In this document: positions 24,775 through 34,082 of the stretch, in pieces
Numbering within the stretch: position 1 is the first letter of the stretch
Layout: every line of letters starts with the position of its first letter
From: Pseudomonadota bacterium
GTDB taxonomy: Bacteria > Desulfobacterota > SM23-61
Direction: 5' to 3'
DNA length: 50,248 nucleotides
Assembly: GCA_018819135.1 (NCBI GenBank)
Contig: JAHJQK010000215.1
Coordinates: forward strand, 1 to 50,248
Made by a program: the position numbers and the translations under genes
The notes under the pieces: generated by a model
Told to the model about the DNA's origin: nothing
The model's input: only the letters and a program-made list of their open reading frames with translations
The model's database searches: none

Positions 24775-26157
24775 ATGTTGTGTAAAGCTACTTTCTTGCC
24801 AAGGGGGGCTCAAACCTTTAACTTATGGTTGGCCCGTTTTATTCCCCACTCCTTTCTCTTTGTCATCCTATTTACCTTTATTGCCTATTTGATGGGGATC
24901 TTCGGTGCCTATAAGGGTCCCTTTGACATGGTTAAGTTCTGGGTCAATGGGTTTTGGAACTTCCTTGCCTTTGCCATGCAAATGGTCCTGATGGTGTTAA
25001 CAGGTTTCAGTGTAGCCAGCGTTCCCCTCGGCCAAAAAATTTTGCGGTATTTGGCAGTAGTTCCTAAGACTCCCCGGGGGGCGATTATGTTCCTGACGGG
25101 AATCAGTGCCGCCATCTCCTGGCTTCATTGGGGTATGGGGATTGTTGCTGGAGCGTTCTTAGCACGGGAGATGGGGAGGAGAATTCCGAAGATCGATTAC
25201 CCTTTGCTTGTGGCCAGTGCTTACATCGGGATGGGCGCAGGAACTTTCGGCGTGTTTTCCTGGGAACCCCTAGCCGTTAGCAAAGCGGGACATTTTTTTG
25301 AAAAATCCATCGGCATTATTCCCCTAAGCCAAACCTCTTTTAGCACCCTGGCCCTGTTAGGATTTGGTTTGGGAACCCTTGCGGTAATCTTGCTGATGGG
25401 CCTGATCTGCCCCCAAGACGAAGATGCTGTTTCTCCCGAAGCAGAAATTTTAAAGCGTTTTGAGGAAGAGGACGCCTTGGAAGTTGCTTCTACCGTCGCC
25501 GAGAAGGAGTTGAAAAAGAAAGGGAAAATACCCTTTGGCGTCTGGTTGGAGCACAGCCGGTGGCCGGTTTGGTTAATCTCCATCATGGGATTTTCTTATA
25601 TCGTTTATTGGTTCTACGGGCGAGGGTTTGACCTCAACTTAAATATTCTTAATTTTGTTCTTCTATTTTTGGCTCTTTCCTTCCATGATACTCCCATGCG
25701 TTTCTTGAAATCCATAGAAAGGTCAGCCCGCCCTGCTTTTGGGATTATTGTTCAATTCCCCTTCTATGCCGGAATTCAAGGAATGCTGGCTTCATCGGGG
25801 CTGGCGGCCATCCTGTTTCAGTGGCTCGTGGCAAGTTCTTCGGCGGCGACTTATCCTCTCTGGGTTTACCTCGATGCGGCTGTGGTCAACCTTTTCGTAC
25901 CGACATCAGAAGGGATCTGGGAAATTCAGGGTTCACTGGTTATAAAAACGGCGCAAGGTCTAAGCGCCAGCATCCCCCGGGCGATCAGCGCTTTTACTGC
26001 CGGGGAGGTCATTGGGAATCTCATTCAACCCTTCTGGGCTATCCCTTTGTTGGGAATTTGCGGTCTTGCCATGCGCGATATTATGGGCTATTGCTTTTTG
26101 GCTTTTATCCTCCTTTCTTTGCTCTGGATTTTCGGCGTTACCTTTTTACCGCTATAA
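24775..26157 (+). CDS. Short-chain fatty acid transporter, AtoE family
   Basis: 460 residues with about eleven hydrophobic segments. RFIPHSFLFVILFTFIAYLM and FWNFLAFAMQMVLMVLTGF at the N-terminus, then SWLHWGMGIVAGAFLARE, match the AtoE/TIGR00366 family of putative short-chain fatty acid permeases of the inner membrane. The ATG at 24775 has no good ribosome binding site, but stop codons upstream (24739) leave little choice. A charged loop at about residues 215-255 is longer than in AtoE. It heads a same-strand series with the methyltransferase-like and MBL genes. The substrate is likely a short-chain carboxylate. Confidence 0.8.
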   Translation: MLCKATFLPRGAQTFNLWLARFIPHSFLFVILFTFIAYLMGIFGAYKGPFDMVKFWVNGFWNFLAFAMQMVLMVLTGFSVASVPLGQKILRYLAVVPKTPRGAIMFLTGISAAISWLHWGMGIVAGAFLAREMGRRIPKIDYPLLVASAYIGMGAGTFGVFSWEPLAVSKAGHFFEKSIGIIPLSQTSFSTLALLGFGLGTLAVILLMGLICPQDEDAVSPEAEILKRFEEEDALEVASTVAEKELKKKGKIPFGVWLEHSRWPVWLISIMGFSYIVYWFYGRGFDLNLNILNFVLLFLALSFHDTPMRFLKSIERSARPAFGIIVQFPFYAGIQGMLASSGLAAILFQWLVASSSAATYPLWVYLDAAVVNLFVPTSEGIWEIQGSLVIKTAQGLSASIPRAISAFTAGEVIGNLIQPFWAIPLLGICGLAMRDIMGYCFLAFILLSLLWIFGVTFLPL

Positions 26158-26220
26158 AAGAACATCTCGCCAAGGACATAGCAGGGAAGGATTTTTTTAA
26201 GTTAAAACGGGGAGGAAAAA

Positions 26221-27261
26221 ATGACGGTCATTACCGGGAGAGATAGGATTCGGGCTTGTATGAAGCGGTCGATCGCGGACCGAATTCCTGTTGGTTTAAT
26301 TTTGGGCCCTTTTCCGGCGCGGGTGCTGGGATGCTCCTTAAAAGATTATTGGACCGATGGGAAAAAATTGGCCGAAGCCACAATGGCCTGTTATGAACTT
26401 TTCCAGCACGACAGCGTGGGTGTCTCTTGGGATACCCTCTTGGAAGCCGAAACGGCAGGGGCGCCTTTGGAATTTCCTAACGACAGCGTGCCGCGGGTGC
26501 AGCATTATATTCTTTCTCGAAAATCCGCTTTGGCTTCGTTGCGTGTTCCCGATCCTGATCACAGTGGCAGATTTCCTCAATATATAGAAGCCTGTCGGGC
26601 AGTCGCCAATAACCTGCATGGACCTTCCTTATGGGGAAGTGCCACCGGGCCGTGGACTATCGCTACCGGCCTGCGGGGTGCGCAGGAATTGATTTACGAT
26701 ACAATCGATGACCCCTCCTTTGTGGACGACTTAATGAAGTTTACCACCGAGGTTACAAAGATACTGGGCTCACGGGTCATCGCAACAGGTCTATCTTTGT
26801 CGATGGGGGAAGCGGCTTCTTCCTGCAGTCTTATCTCCCCGGCGATTTACCGACGGTTCATCAAGCCGCGTCATCAAGAAATCATCCAATTTTTTCGAGA
26901 GAGAAAAGCAGGCTTATCCTTACACGTCTGCGGTTACCTTGACCCCATCATGGAAGACCTGGTTGATTTGGGCATCGTCGCCTTGAGTTTAGACAGCCCT
27001 TCATCTTTGAGAAGAATGGTGGAAGTTTCCCAAAAGAAGATTGTATTAATAGGAAACGTGGCCACGTCCCTCTTTGTCAATGGGACCGAGGAAGAGATAG
27101 AATCTTCCGTGCAAGAATGCATCCGCATAGCTGCTTCCGGGGGAGCCTACATCGTTTCCTCCGGTTGCGAGCTTCCTTACAACGCCACGCGGGAAAGGGC
27201 TCAGTTCTTCATCAAAGCAGCGCGGGAATATGGGAAAGCTGAGAGGATTCCGGCAGGATGA
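26221..27261 (+). CDS. Uroporphyrinogen decarboxylase-fold methyltransferase (MtaA/MtbA-like)
   Basis: 346 residues. H235-x-C237 (LHVCGYL) and C316 (SSGCELPYNA) form the H-x-C...C zinc site of corrinoid:thiol methyltransferases such as MtaA/MtbA, which true HemE enzymes lack. MTVITGRDRIRACMKRSIAD resembles the family start, and GPWTIATGLRGAQELIYDTI is the family middle. In bacteria such proteins move methyl groups between a corrinoid protein and another acceptor, often for O- or N-demethylation. No corrinoid protein gene lies beside it. GGGGAGGAAAAA is just before the ATG. The partner and substrate are unknown. Confidence 0.8.
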   Translation: MTVITGRDRIRACMKRSIADRIPVGLILGPFPARVLGCSLKDYWTDGKKLAEATMACYELFQHDSVGVSWDTLLEAETAGAPLEFPNDSVPRVQHYILSRKSALASLRVPDPDHSGRFPQYIEACRAVANNLHGPSLWGSATGPWTIATGLRGAQELIYDTIDDPSFVDDLMKFTTEVTKILGSRVIATGLSLSMGEAASSCSLISPAIYRRFIKPRHQEIIQFFRERKAGLSLHVCGYLDPIMEDLVDLGIVALSLDSPSSLRRMVEVSQKKIVLIGNVATSLFVNGTEEEIESSVQECIRIAASGGAYIVSSGCELPYNATRERAQFFIKAAREYGKAERIPAG

Positions 27262-27296
27262 ATGGAGAAAAAATTGTACTTTGAGGAAAAATTTTT

Positions 27297-27989
27297 ATGA
27301 ACCACCTTCAGGAAGTGCATGAGGGAGTTTACTTGGTGGGGTCCCCAAATCTTACCGCCCCCGAGGATTGTTGTGTTTATCTTCTTGACTTAGGCGACTT
27401 GGTAATGATTGACGCCGGCGCAGGAAAAAGTGTATTCGCTCTGTTGGAGAATGTTGCGTCCCTCGGGTTGGGCCACCGACCCATTGCGGCGATTGTGGCC
27501 ACGCACTGCCATGTTGATCATGTGGGGGGGATCCCCCTATTGCGGGAGCGCACCGGATGTCAGGTTATCGCCCATGAGCGAGATGCGATGGCCATGGAAA
27601 TCGGAGATTCCCAAAAGACGGCAGCAGCATGGTATAATGTCATCTACCCGCCCACCCCTGTGGATTATAAATTAAGCGAGGTGCGGGAAGTGTTAAAATT
27701 TGAGAAAGGAGAAATTTTGTGCCTGCATACTCCCGGTCATACTCCCGGATCGATTTCGATCATCCTGGATCATAACGGCAAGAGGGTACTTTTTGGACAG
27801 GATATTCATGGCCCTTTTGCGGATGCTTTCGGGTCTGACCTGGCAGCTTGGAGGAAGTCAATGGAAGTCCTTTTGGGATTGAAAGCGGACATCCTCTGTG
27901 AGGGTCATTTCGGAGTCTATCGGCCGGAAGAGGAAGTGGAGCGGTATATTCGTAATTATCTGCATATGTACGGGAAGGATAAAAAATAA
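27297..27989 (+). CDS. MBL-fold metallo-hydrolase
   Basis: 230 residues. The metal motif H70-x-H72-x-D74-H75 (THCHVDHVGG) is followed by later ligands in HTPGHTPGSIS, FGQDIHG and CEGHFG. It is a single-domain member of the glyoxalase II-like group, cytoplasmic, without signal peptide. It is 35 bases downstream of the methyltransferase-like gene and probably co-transcribed. The substrate cannot be told. Confidence 0.88.
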   Translation: MNHLQEVHEGVYLVGSPNLTAPEDCCVYLLDLGDLVMIDAGAGKSVFALLENVASLGLGHRPIAAIVATHCHVDHVGGIPLLRERTGCQVIAHERDAMAMEIGDSQKTAAAWYNVIYPPTPVDYKLSEVREVLKFEKGEILCLHTPGHTPGSISIILDHNGKRVLFGQDIHGPFADAFGSDLAAWRKSMEVLLGLKADILCEGHFGVYRPEEEVERYIRNYLHMYGKDKK

Positions 27990-28009
27990 ATCGTCCTAAG
28001 AAGCAGGGC

Positions 28010-28399
28010 TTGAGAAAAAAACCATCCGGGATTGTTACCCTGATTACCGACTTCGGCCTGGTGGGTGAATACGCCGGAGCGGTAAAGGGGGCTATCTTGA
28101 AAGTCAATCCCCGCTGTCAAGTGGTGGGCCGGATTCTCTTCGCTGATGCCTTCGGTAATTTGATTACGAATATATCCCGTGGAGAATACGGATCCCAAAT
28201 CGGAGATCGGCCTTGGCAAATCAAAGGAAAAGGCTGGCGCATCGATCGGCTCCAGGAAACTTACCATGATGTCCATCCCGGTCAGCCCCTGGCTCTCTTC
28301 GGGAGCGCGGGATTGCTGGAGATCGCCATCAATCGCGGCAACGCCCAATGGGCTCTGGGCCTAAAACCAGGAGACTTGATTTCCATAAACCGATTGTGA
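28010..28399 (+). pseudogene. SAM hydroxide adenosyltransferase (DUF62), central part deleted
   Basis: 129 residues against about 260 in the family. The N-terminal 40 residues (GIVTLITDFGLVGEYAGAVK...VNPRCQVV) and the C-terminal portion (LFADAFGNLITNISRGEYGS, FGSAGLLEIAINRGNA) are both good family matches. They are fused in frame, and about 130 residues between them, with the usual DPGVG and catalytic R-x2-H region, are missing. The start is a TTG at 28010 with weak signals. It overlaps the GTG of the next gene by four bases, so the original gene order survives. The protein cannot hydrolyse SAM in the known way. Confidence 0.75.
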
Positions 28400-30651
28400 A
28401 CAACCTAAAACAACTGTCTTTTGTGGCTCTATTCCTTTTATTGATCCTCGGCTTTTTACTCCCAAGGAACGACTTCCCTCCCGTTGCGGCCAGCTGGACC
28501 CCTGACCAAGAATGGGAAAATGCCCTGGCTCTTTACAAGAAGAAAGAATACCTTCAAGCCCTACCCATCCTCCAGAGGCTGGAAGAAAATTATCCCAACC
28601 ATTCTTTCCGGGCGGATGCGCTTTTTATTCAGGCCCAGGTACTACGGGGTCTGCATCGCTGGCCTGAAGCCGCTCAGGTTTTTGCCCAGGCCAGGGCGGT
28701 CCATGCCAAACTTGCGGATTATGCTCTCTATTACGAGGGAGAAGCTTGGCAAATGGCCAAGGAAGGTAAGAAGAGTTTAGAAGTTTGGCAACGCCTCATC
28801 AATCAATACCCGGCAAGCCTCGCGGTTCCGCCAGCCGAGTTGAAGATGGCGGAAATTTATTTGCAGTTCGGTGATTATCTCCGGTGTGCGGAACTTAGCG
28901 AAAAGCTTTGGAAAAAAAAATCGCGAAAAGAGATTTCCGCTCAAGCATTGATTTTTTTAGGACAAGCTCAGGAAGGCCTCGGTCAATGGGCCCGCGCCAT
29001 CGAAACCTACCAAGAGGTTTGGTTGCAATATCCTCTTCTTCCGTTGGCTACAAATGCCAAGAGCAAATGGGAGTCTTTGGCCCAAGAAAAAAAACTTCTC
29101 GTAAAAAAAATTCCCCCCCCGGATCTCTTGCGCCGAGCCTTATATTTCTACCAGGCTCGCCTCTATGAAGTGGCGTTGAGTGAGATAGAACGGCTCGAAG
29201 GCTTTCCTCTTCCTACCTATCCGCAAAGCTACGCCGGTGAATTCTGGATCGATGAACTCTACTTTCACCGGGGGATGTGCCTTTTCTTCCTGAAGCAATA
29301 TTCGCGAGCCATCGAGGCCTTTCGTGTTGTGGTCCGCCATTCCCGGAATGAGGAGATGGCTGAAAGATCGCTTTTCTGGACTACCCGGGCACTTTTTCGT
29401 CTGGGGCGCAAAGAAGAAGCCCTCAATACCTTTTTCTTTTTTCAAAAGACTTATCCGCAAAGCCCCTTCATGGACCGGGCCCTTTACTTGAAAGCCCAGA
29501 TTTTCGATGAGGGGGGGGATATGGCCCAGGCTATAGCGATTTACCGTGAATTGGCGGAAAAGTTTCCGCAGAGCTCCCTGCGATTCCAGGCTAGGTGGCA
29601 ATCGGGGTGGCTCCTCTTTAAAAACCAAGAATGGCGAGAGGCCATCCAAGCTTGGGATTTTCTGCAAACCCTGCACCCCCATTCCCCTTGGCCCGAGAAG
29701 GTGGCGTATTGGAAAGGCCGAGCCTTACTGGCTCTGGGGCGTCCTCAGGAAGCCGAAGAAAATTTTCAGAAGCTTCTGAATGATTACCCAACTTCTTATT
29801 ACAGCCGGTTGGCCTCAAACCGGGGGGAATCTTTCCAGACTACGAAGGGATTTTTGGCTCCCCTGCAAGATCAGCCTTTGGGACTTCTCCTTGAGGGGAA
29901 AAGCCAGCCCCCGGGATATGAAAGTGAGCACTTAGAAAAGGGTAGGCTTTTGACGCGTATGGGATTGTTACCGCAAGCCATGGAAGAACTTGAAGTTGCC
30001 GAAGAGGAAGGGAAAAAGGCTGAGGGAATCCAGAAGGAAATTTCTTACCTCTACCGCGAAGTGGGAGAATACCATCGTTCCGCTCTTTTGGTGCGCAGGA
30101 ACTTCAGCCTCAAACCCCTGACCGGCCGCCCTTTGAAAAAGGATCAGGACCTTTATCTCTTGGCGTACCCTCTGGGCAATCCTTTTTGGGTCAACCCGTA
30201 CGCCCAGAATCAGAACCTGGACCCGGCACTGCTAAGTGCAGTCATTTTGGAAGAAAGCCGGTTTAACCCGCAAGCGCTTTCCGTGGCAGGCGCTCGAGGA
30301 TTGATGCAGATCATGCCCCACACCGGCCATCAGGTCGCCCGGCGGTTAAAATTGCATCCTTTTTCCGCCAGGCTCCTTTTTGAACCCGAAATGAATTTGC
30401 GCCTCGGAAGTTGGTATCTTGCCCATTTGCTGCAAGAATTCGAAGGGAAAGAAGCGTTAGCGCTGGCGGCCTATAACGCCGGCCCGCAGGCAGTCCGTGA
30501 TTGGGTAACCCCAAAAAACACGCTGAGGGAAGATGAATTCGTTGAAAATATTCCTTATCGGGAAACGAGAAATTACGTAATCCGTGTGCTCAGCAGCGCC
30601 CGGGTGTACCGGTTGCTTTACGGGTTCCCCTCCAAAAAGAGCGACTCCTGA
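28396..30651 (+). CDS. Soluble lytic murein transglycosylase with TPR-like repeats (Slt70-like)
   Basis: About 751 residues from the GTG at 28396, which overlaps the preceding stop (GTGA) and puts a signal peptide (LKQLSFVALFLLLILGFLLP) at the very start. An ATG at 28348 would add 16 residues. Residues about 40-570 are helical repeats of TPR type (YPNHSFRADALFIQAQ, YPQSPFMDRALYLKAQIFD). The C-terminal lysozyme-like domain has ILEESRFNPQALS with catalytic E620, then GARGLMQIMP, NLRLGSWYLAHLL and ALAAYNAGP. It cleaves peptidoglycan glycan strands in the periplasm with 1,6-anhydro ends. Confidence 0.93.
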   Translation: MNNLKQLSFVALFLLLILGFLLPRNDFPPVAASWTPDQEWENALALYKKKEYLQALPILQRLEENYPNHSFRADALFIQAQVLRGLHRWPEAAQVFAQARAVHAKLADYALYYEGEAWQMAKEGKKSLEVWQRLINQYPASLAVPPAELKMAEIYLQFGDYLRCAELSEKLWKKKSRKEISAQALIFLGQAQEGLGQWARAIETYQEVWLQYPLLPLATNAKSKWESLAQEKKLLVKKIPPPDLLRRALYFYQARLYEVALSEIERLEGFPLPTYPQSYAGEFWIDELYFHRGMCLFFLKQYSRAIEAFRVVVRHSRNEEMAERSLFWTTRALFRLGRKEEALNTFFFFQKTYPQSPFMDRALYLKAQIFDEGGDMAQAIAIYRELAEKFPQSSLRFQARWQSGWLLFKNQEWREAIQAWDFLQTLHPHSPWPEKVAYWKGRALLALGRPQEAEENFQKLLNDYPTSYYSRLASNRGESFQTTKGFLAPLQDQPLGLLLEGKSQPPGYESEHLEKGRLLTRMGLLPQAMEELEVAEEEGKKAEGIQKEISYLYREVGEYHRSALLVRRNFSLKPLTGRPLKKDQDLYLLAYPLGNPFWVNPYAQNQNLDPALLSAVILEESRFNPQALSVAGARGLMQIMPHTGHQVARRLKLHPFSARLLFEPEMNLRLGSWYLAHLLQEFEGKEALALAAYNAGPQAVRDWVTPKNTLREDEFVENIPYRETRNYVIRVLSSARVYRLLYGFPSKKSDS

Positions 30652-30659
30652 AAAGTCCT

Positions 30660-32054
30660 TCAAAACAAGAACTTGCGCTCATGGCCAGCCAAGTAATTTA
30701 GCGGCTCCACCGCAGCCCAGGCAGCCCGCTTCATGGAAATGAGGTGAGAAATGGAAAAAGTATTCCGCAAGATGGCAGCCACTCCTTCCCAGCCGATCTG
30801 GGACCAGGCATAGCCCGCTTTGTAAAGCTCGGTAAACTCCCGGTAAAAATCGTCCAGCTTGAGCTTGGTAGGAAGAACTACGTGGACGTAATCGAAGAGC
30901 TCATAATTGGTGGTGACCAGTTTCTCTTTGAGGCGGGCAAACAGTTCCGTGCCGGGTAGCGGGGTGAGGATGGTCAAGGAGGGAGAGTAAAGCTTTCGGT
31001 CGAGAATGTACTGACGCAGTCGCCGGAAGTCATTTTCCTGGAAAGAGGGGTCGATGATGAAAGCGGCGATGACTTCCATTCCATGGGCCCGGAGGATCTT
31101 CAGGGCCTCCTCGTTGTTCTGGACTGAGTTGTGCTTGTTCAGCCGGCCAAGATCCTCTTCATCGATCTTCTCAAATCCAATGTAAACCTTCCAGAACCCG
31201 GCCTTTCTCAGAAGAGGAATGACCTCGGGGTGCTGGACGATCGCGTCGCTGCGCGCCTGGAACATGAAGCGCTTCTTGATCCTGTTCCCGATGAGTAGCT
31301 CAGCGATGCGCTTGGCTCGGGGCACGCTGATGAGGAAGTTGTCATCCGCCAGGAAGATGTACTTATCCCGAATGGTTTTAATCTCCTGCAGGACGCGCTC
31401 CGGACTCATCATCCGACATTTTCCCTGGAAGAATTTCCAGACGCTGCAGAAATCACAGCGGTAGGGGCAGCCGCGGGCCGTCTCCATGATGGAGAAGGGT
31501 TTTTGGAAACCCAGGTGGTAATGGAACCGGTAGCGCTGGGTGAGGTGGCGTGCCGGGAAGGAAACCTTATCCAGGTTGGCAATCAAAGGACGTTCGGCAG
31601 TAAAGTGAAGGCCCGACGGTTCATTCAAGGCCATCCCAGGAATGGTTCGAAGATCATCCCCGTTTTCCCATGCCCGGACTACGTCGCGGATGGCCACCTC
31701 TCCTTCGCCGATTACCACTCCGTTGATTAAGGGACTGAAAAAATCTTCGGGGGAAAGAGAGGCATGGTGGCCACCGATAAATACTGGAACATCCTGACGC
31801 CAGTTTTTGATCCCTGCGGCGATCTCCCGGGTCTGGTAGACGTCGATGGTGAAGGAGCAGTTGATCCCGCAGAAGTCTGGCTGGAAGTCACGCAGAATTT
31901 TGGGTAGGTGATTTTCCAGGCGCAAGTCTAAAATTTTAACGTTGTGCTCGGGCATGCTACCGGCGATTGCCTCCAGGCCTAACGGCTCCACAACAGCCAG
32001 GCTCTGGAAGCCGAGACATCGATCCTGCGATGGCTGGATGAGTAAAATGTTCAT
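30660..32054 (-). CDS. B12-binding-domain radical-SAM protein (class B methylase-like)
   Basis: 464 residues. The N-terminal about 140 residues form a cobalamin-binding-type Rossmann domain (GLEAIAGSMPEHNVKILDLR, VFIGGHHASLSPEDF). The radical-SAM motif follows in GCPYRCDFCSVWKFFQGKCR (C-x3-C-x2-C), then AFIIDPSFQENDF and a C-terminal extension. The arrangement is that of class B radical-SAM methylases, including hopanoid C-2/C-3 methylases and other lipid or antibiotic tailoring enzymes. No squalene-hopene gene is in the window, so the substrate is open. It lies downstream of the tRNA pair but behind their strong terminator, so it needs its own promoter. Confidence 0.78.
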   Translation of the reverse strand: MNILLIQPSQDRCLGFQSLAVVEPLGLEAIAGSMPEHNVKILDLRLENHLPKILRDFQPDFCGINCSFTIDVYQTREIAAGIKNWRQDVPVFIGGHHASLSPEDFFSPLINGVVIGEGEVAIRDVVRAWENGDDLRTIPGMALNEPSGLHFTAERPLIANLDKVSFPARHLTQRYRFHYHLGFQKPFSIMETARGCPYRCDFCSVWKFFQGKCRMMSPERVLQEIKTIRDKYIFLADDNFLISVPRAKRIAELLIGNRIKKRFMFQARSDAIVQHPEVIPLLRKAGFWKVYIGFEKIDEEDLGRLNKHNSVQNNEEALKILRAHGMEVIAAFIIDPSFQENDFRRLRQYILDRKLYSPSLTILTPLPGTELFARLKEKLVTTNYELFDYVHVVLPTKLKLDDFYREFTELYKAGYAWSQIGWEGVAAILRNTFSISHLISMKRAAWAAVEPLNYLAGHERKFLF

Positions 32055-32083
32055 TTTTTACATCCTTAGTAAAAGTTGGTTTT

Positions 32084-32124
32084 TAAAAAAAAGTCCCTTG
32101 TAATGAGCCTCGATTACAAGGGAC
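32084..32124 (-). terminator. Rho-independent terminator of the tRNA operon
   Basis: GTCCCTTGTAAT (32093-32104) and ATTACAAGGGAC (32113-32124) form a perfect 12-bp stem with an 8-nt loop. On the minus strand it is followed by eight T (32085-32092). It starts 12 bases after the CCA of tRNA-Asp. Confidence 0.95.
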
Positions 32125-32135
32125 CTTGCCCAGAC

Positions 32136-32213
<78 letters not shown>

Positions 32214-32215
32214 GG

Positions 32216-32289
32216 TAGGCGGAACAGGGATTGAACCTGTGACCTCCCGCGTGTAAGGCGGGCGCTCTACCCAACTGAGCTATCCGCCC
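32216..32289 (-). tRNA. tRNA-Val (TAC)
   Basis: 74 nt to the discriminator A. The acceptor stem is GGGCGGA...TCCGCCT (G1-U72 wobble), the D loop is AGCTCAGTTGGGTAGAGC, the anticodon loop is CTTACAC, and the T loop is GGTTCAATCC. CC but no A follows before tRNA-Asp begins, so the CCA end is completed after processing. Confidence 0.95.
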
Positions 32290-32319
32290 TGAGCATTGCA
32301 TATTTCCTCACCTTAAAAA

Positions 32320-32328
32320 ATTATAACA
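32320..32328 (-). promoter_or_regulatory. Extended -10 promoter of the tRNA operon
   Basis: On the minus strand TGTTATAAT is an ideal extended -10 element, with the start near 32312, about 22 nt before tRNA-Val. No clear -35 is seen. Confidence 0.6.
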
Positions 32329-32390
32329 TAATTCTTTAGGAAAGAGGAAGGGTTTGGCGCGAGGAAGCCCTTGTAGGAGGCTCCAAGGCC

Positions 32391-32663
32391 TCATTTTACC
32401 GCTGATTTTAAAGCAGCTCCCGCCCGGAATTTGGGCACATTCGCTGCCTTGATGTTGATCTCTTTGCCGGTTTGAGGGTTTCTTCCTTTGCGGGCAGCCC
32501 GGCGGAGGACTGCAAAGGAACCAAAACCAACCAGGGTGACCCTCTCCTTTTTTTTCAAGGCGGCAGTTACACTCCCCAGGAAAGCTTTCAATGCTTTTTC
32601 GGCGGCAGATTGGCTAAGGCCTGCCTTTTTGGCCATAGCCTTACTTAAATCACTTTTGGTCAC
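32391..32663 (-). CDS. HU-family DNA-binding protein
   Basis: 90 residues, exactly HU length, from the GTG at 32663. GAGAGGAGGG is placed seven bases upstream; the ATG at 32687 gives eight extra unlike residues and no site. TKSDLSKAMAKKAGLSQSAA, LVGFGSFAVLRRAARKGRNP and the PQTGKEI arm are hallmarks of HU/IHF. It bends and compacts DNA as a dimer. It lies downstream of clpX in the same direction, in the place where many proteobacteria carry lon and hupB. Confidence 0.95.
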   Translation of the reverse strand: MTKSDLSKAMAKKAGLSQSAAEKALKAFLGSVTAALKKKERVTLVGFGSFAVLRRAARKGRNPQTGKEINIKAANVPKFRAGAALKSAVK

Positions 32664-32707
32664 GGTCTGGCCCTCCTCTCTTAGCAAAGATGATTTAAAA
32701 ACATTTT

Positions 32708-32737
32708 ATTCTCTACCAGGTTAATTTTTTTTGTCAA
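32708..32737 (-). promoter_or_regulatory. Possible sigma-70 promoter of the HU gene
   Basis: On the minus strand TTGACA (32732-32737) is followed after 18 bases by GAGAAT (32708-32713). The -35 is perfect and the -10 is modest. Confidence 0.45.
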
Positions 32738-32806
32738 GGGAAATTCTTACCTGGGACCGGAAATGATTGCTAAGGCATCTGCGCCGAGATTGTGAGAAAA
32801 AATTTT

Positions 32807-34063
32807 TCAGGCTGACTCGGCCTTTTTCTCGTAAAGAACGATCGGCTTTTCTTTGCGGAGAATGGTTTCTTCGTTAATGATGCATTCCTTAATGTTGGTT
32901 TGCGAAGGTAAATCGTACATGATGTCGAGCATGATGGATTCCAGGATGGAACGCAAACCTCGAGCTCCTGCCTTGCGTTTTAAAGCTTCTTTGGCGATGG
33001 CCACGAGGGCTCCGTCGGTGAAACGCAGTTTGACCCGCTCAAATTCGAAGAGTTTTTGGTATTGCTTAATCAGAGCGTTCTTTGGTTCTCGCAGGATGGA
33101 GACTAAAGCGGTTTCGTCTAAATCGTCCAGAGTGGCGGTCACAGGCAACCGCCCTACAAATTCGGGGATGAATCCGAACTTGAGCAGGTCCTCCGGCTGC
33201 ACTTCCCCCAGTAACTCTCCCAGACGCCTTTCGGAGCGGCTTTTGATGTTTGCCCCAAAGCCCATGGTCTTAGACCCGATGCGCTGCTCAACAATCCGAT
33301 CCAAGCCAACGAAGGCGCCGCCGCAGATAAACAGGATATTTTGGGTGTTCACCTTGATGAAGTCTTGTTGGGGATGCTTCCGGCCTCCCTTAGGGGGGAT
33401 GTTGGCGATGGTCCCTTCGATGATTTTCAACAGGGCCTGTTGGACTCCCTCGCCGGATACGTCGCGGGTGATGGAGGGATTCTCAGATTTGCGAGAAATT
33501 TTATCGATCTCATCGAGGTAGACGATCCCGCGCTGGGTTTTTCCCGCGTCGAATTCGGCGGCCTGGAGGAGGTTGAGGATAATATTTTCCACATCTTCCC
33601 CAACATAACCAGCTTCGGTTAGGCTGGTGGCGTCGGCGATGGTAAAGGGCACATTGAGGATACGGGCCAAGGTCTGGGCCAGTAAAGTTTTCCCTGAGCC
33701 GGTAGGGCCGATCAGCAGAATGTTGGCTTTTTGTAGCTCGACCCCGTCCAATTCCAGGCGAGAATCGATTCTTTTGTAGTGGTTATGAACGGCCACGGCC
33801 AGTATTTTCTTGGCCCGCTCCTGGCCGATAACGTACTGGTCAAGGATGGCCTTAATCTCCGATGGCTTGGGAACGGCCAGTTTGCGCAGGGCAGCTTCTT
33901 CTTTCTCCACTTCTTCGACAACGATGTCATTGCACAGGGCCACACATTCATCGCAGATGTACACCGCCGGCCCAGCGATGAGCTTCTTCACTTCCTCCTG
34001 GCTTTTGCCGCAAAAGGAGCAGAAGAGCGATCCCAAACGGTCCGGTCCTTTTCGATCGACCAT
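32807..34063 (-). CDS. clpX: ATP-dependent Clp protease ATP-binding subunit ClpX
   Basis: 418 residues. The N-terminal zinc domain has C15/C18 and C37/C40 (CSFC...CDEC), then Walker A GPTGSGKT, Walker B IVYLDEID, the RKSENPSIT region, the pore/sensor motifs and the C-terminal [10 protein letters not shown] arginine sensor. It unfolds tagged proteins and feeds them to ClpP. It is 19 bases after clpP in the tig-clpP-clpX operon. Confidence 0.98.
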   Translation of the reverse strand: MVDRKGPDRLGSLFCSFCGKSQEEVKKLIAGPAVYICDECVALCNDIVVEEVEKEEAALRKLAVPKPSEIKAILDQYVIGQERAKKILAVAVHNHYKRIDSRLELDGVELQKANILLIGPTGSGKTLLAQTLARILNVPFTIADATSLTEAGYVGEDVENIILNLLQAAEFDAGKTQRGIVYLDEIDKISRKSENPSITRDVSGEGVQQALLKIIEGTIANIPPKGGRKHPQQDFIKVNTQNILFICGGAFVGLDRIVEQRIGSKTMGFGANIKSRSERRLGELLGEVQPEDLLKFGFIPEFVGRLPVTATLDDLDETALVSILREPKNALIKQYQKLFEFERVKLRFTDGALVAIAKEALKRKAGARGLRSILESIMLDIMYDLPSQTNIKECIINEETILRKEKPIVLYEKKAESA

Positions 34064-34082
34064 GGCAGAGTCTTTTTTAAAA

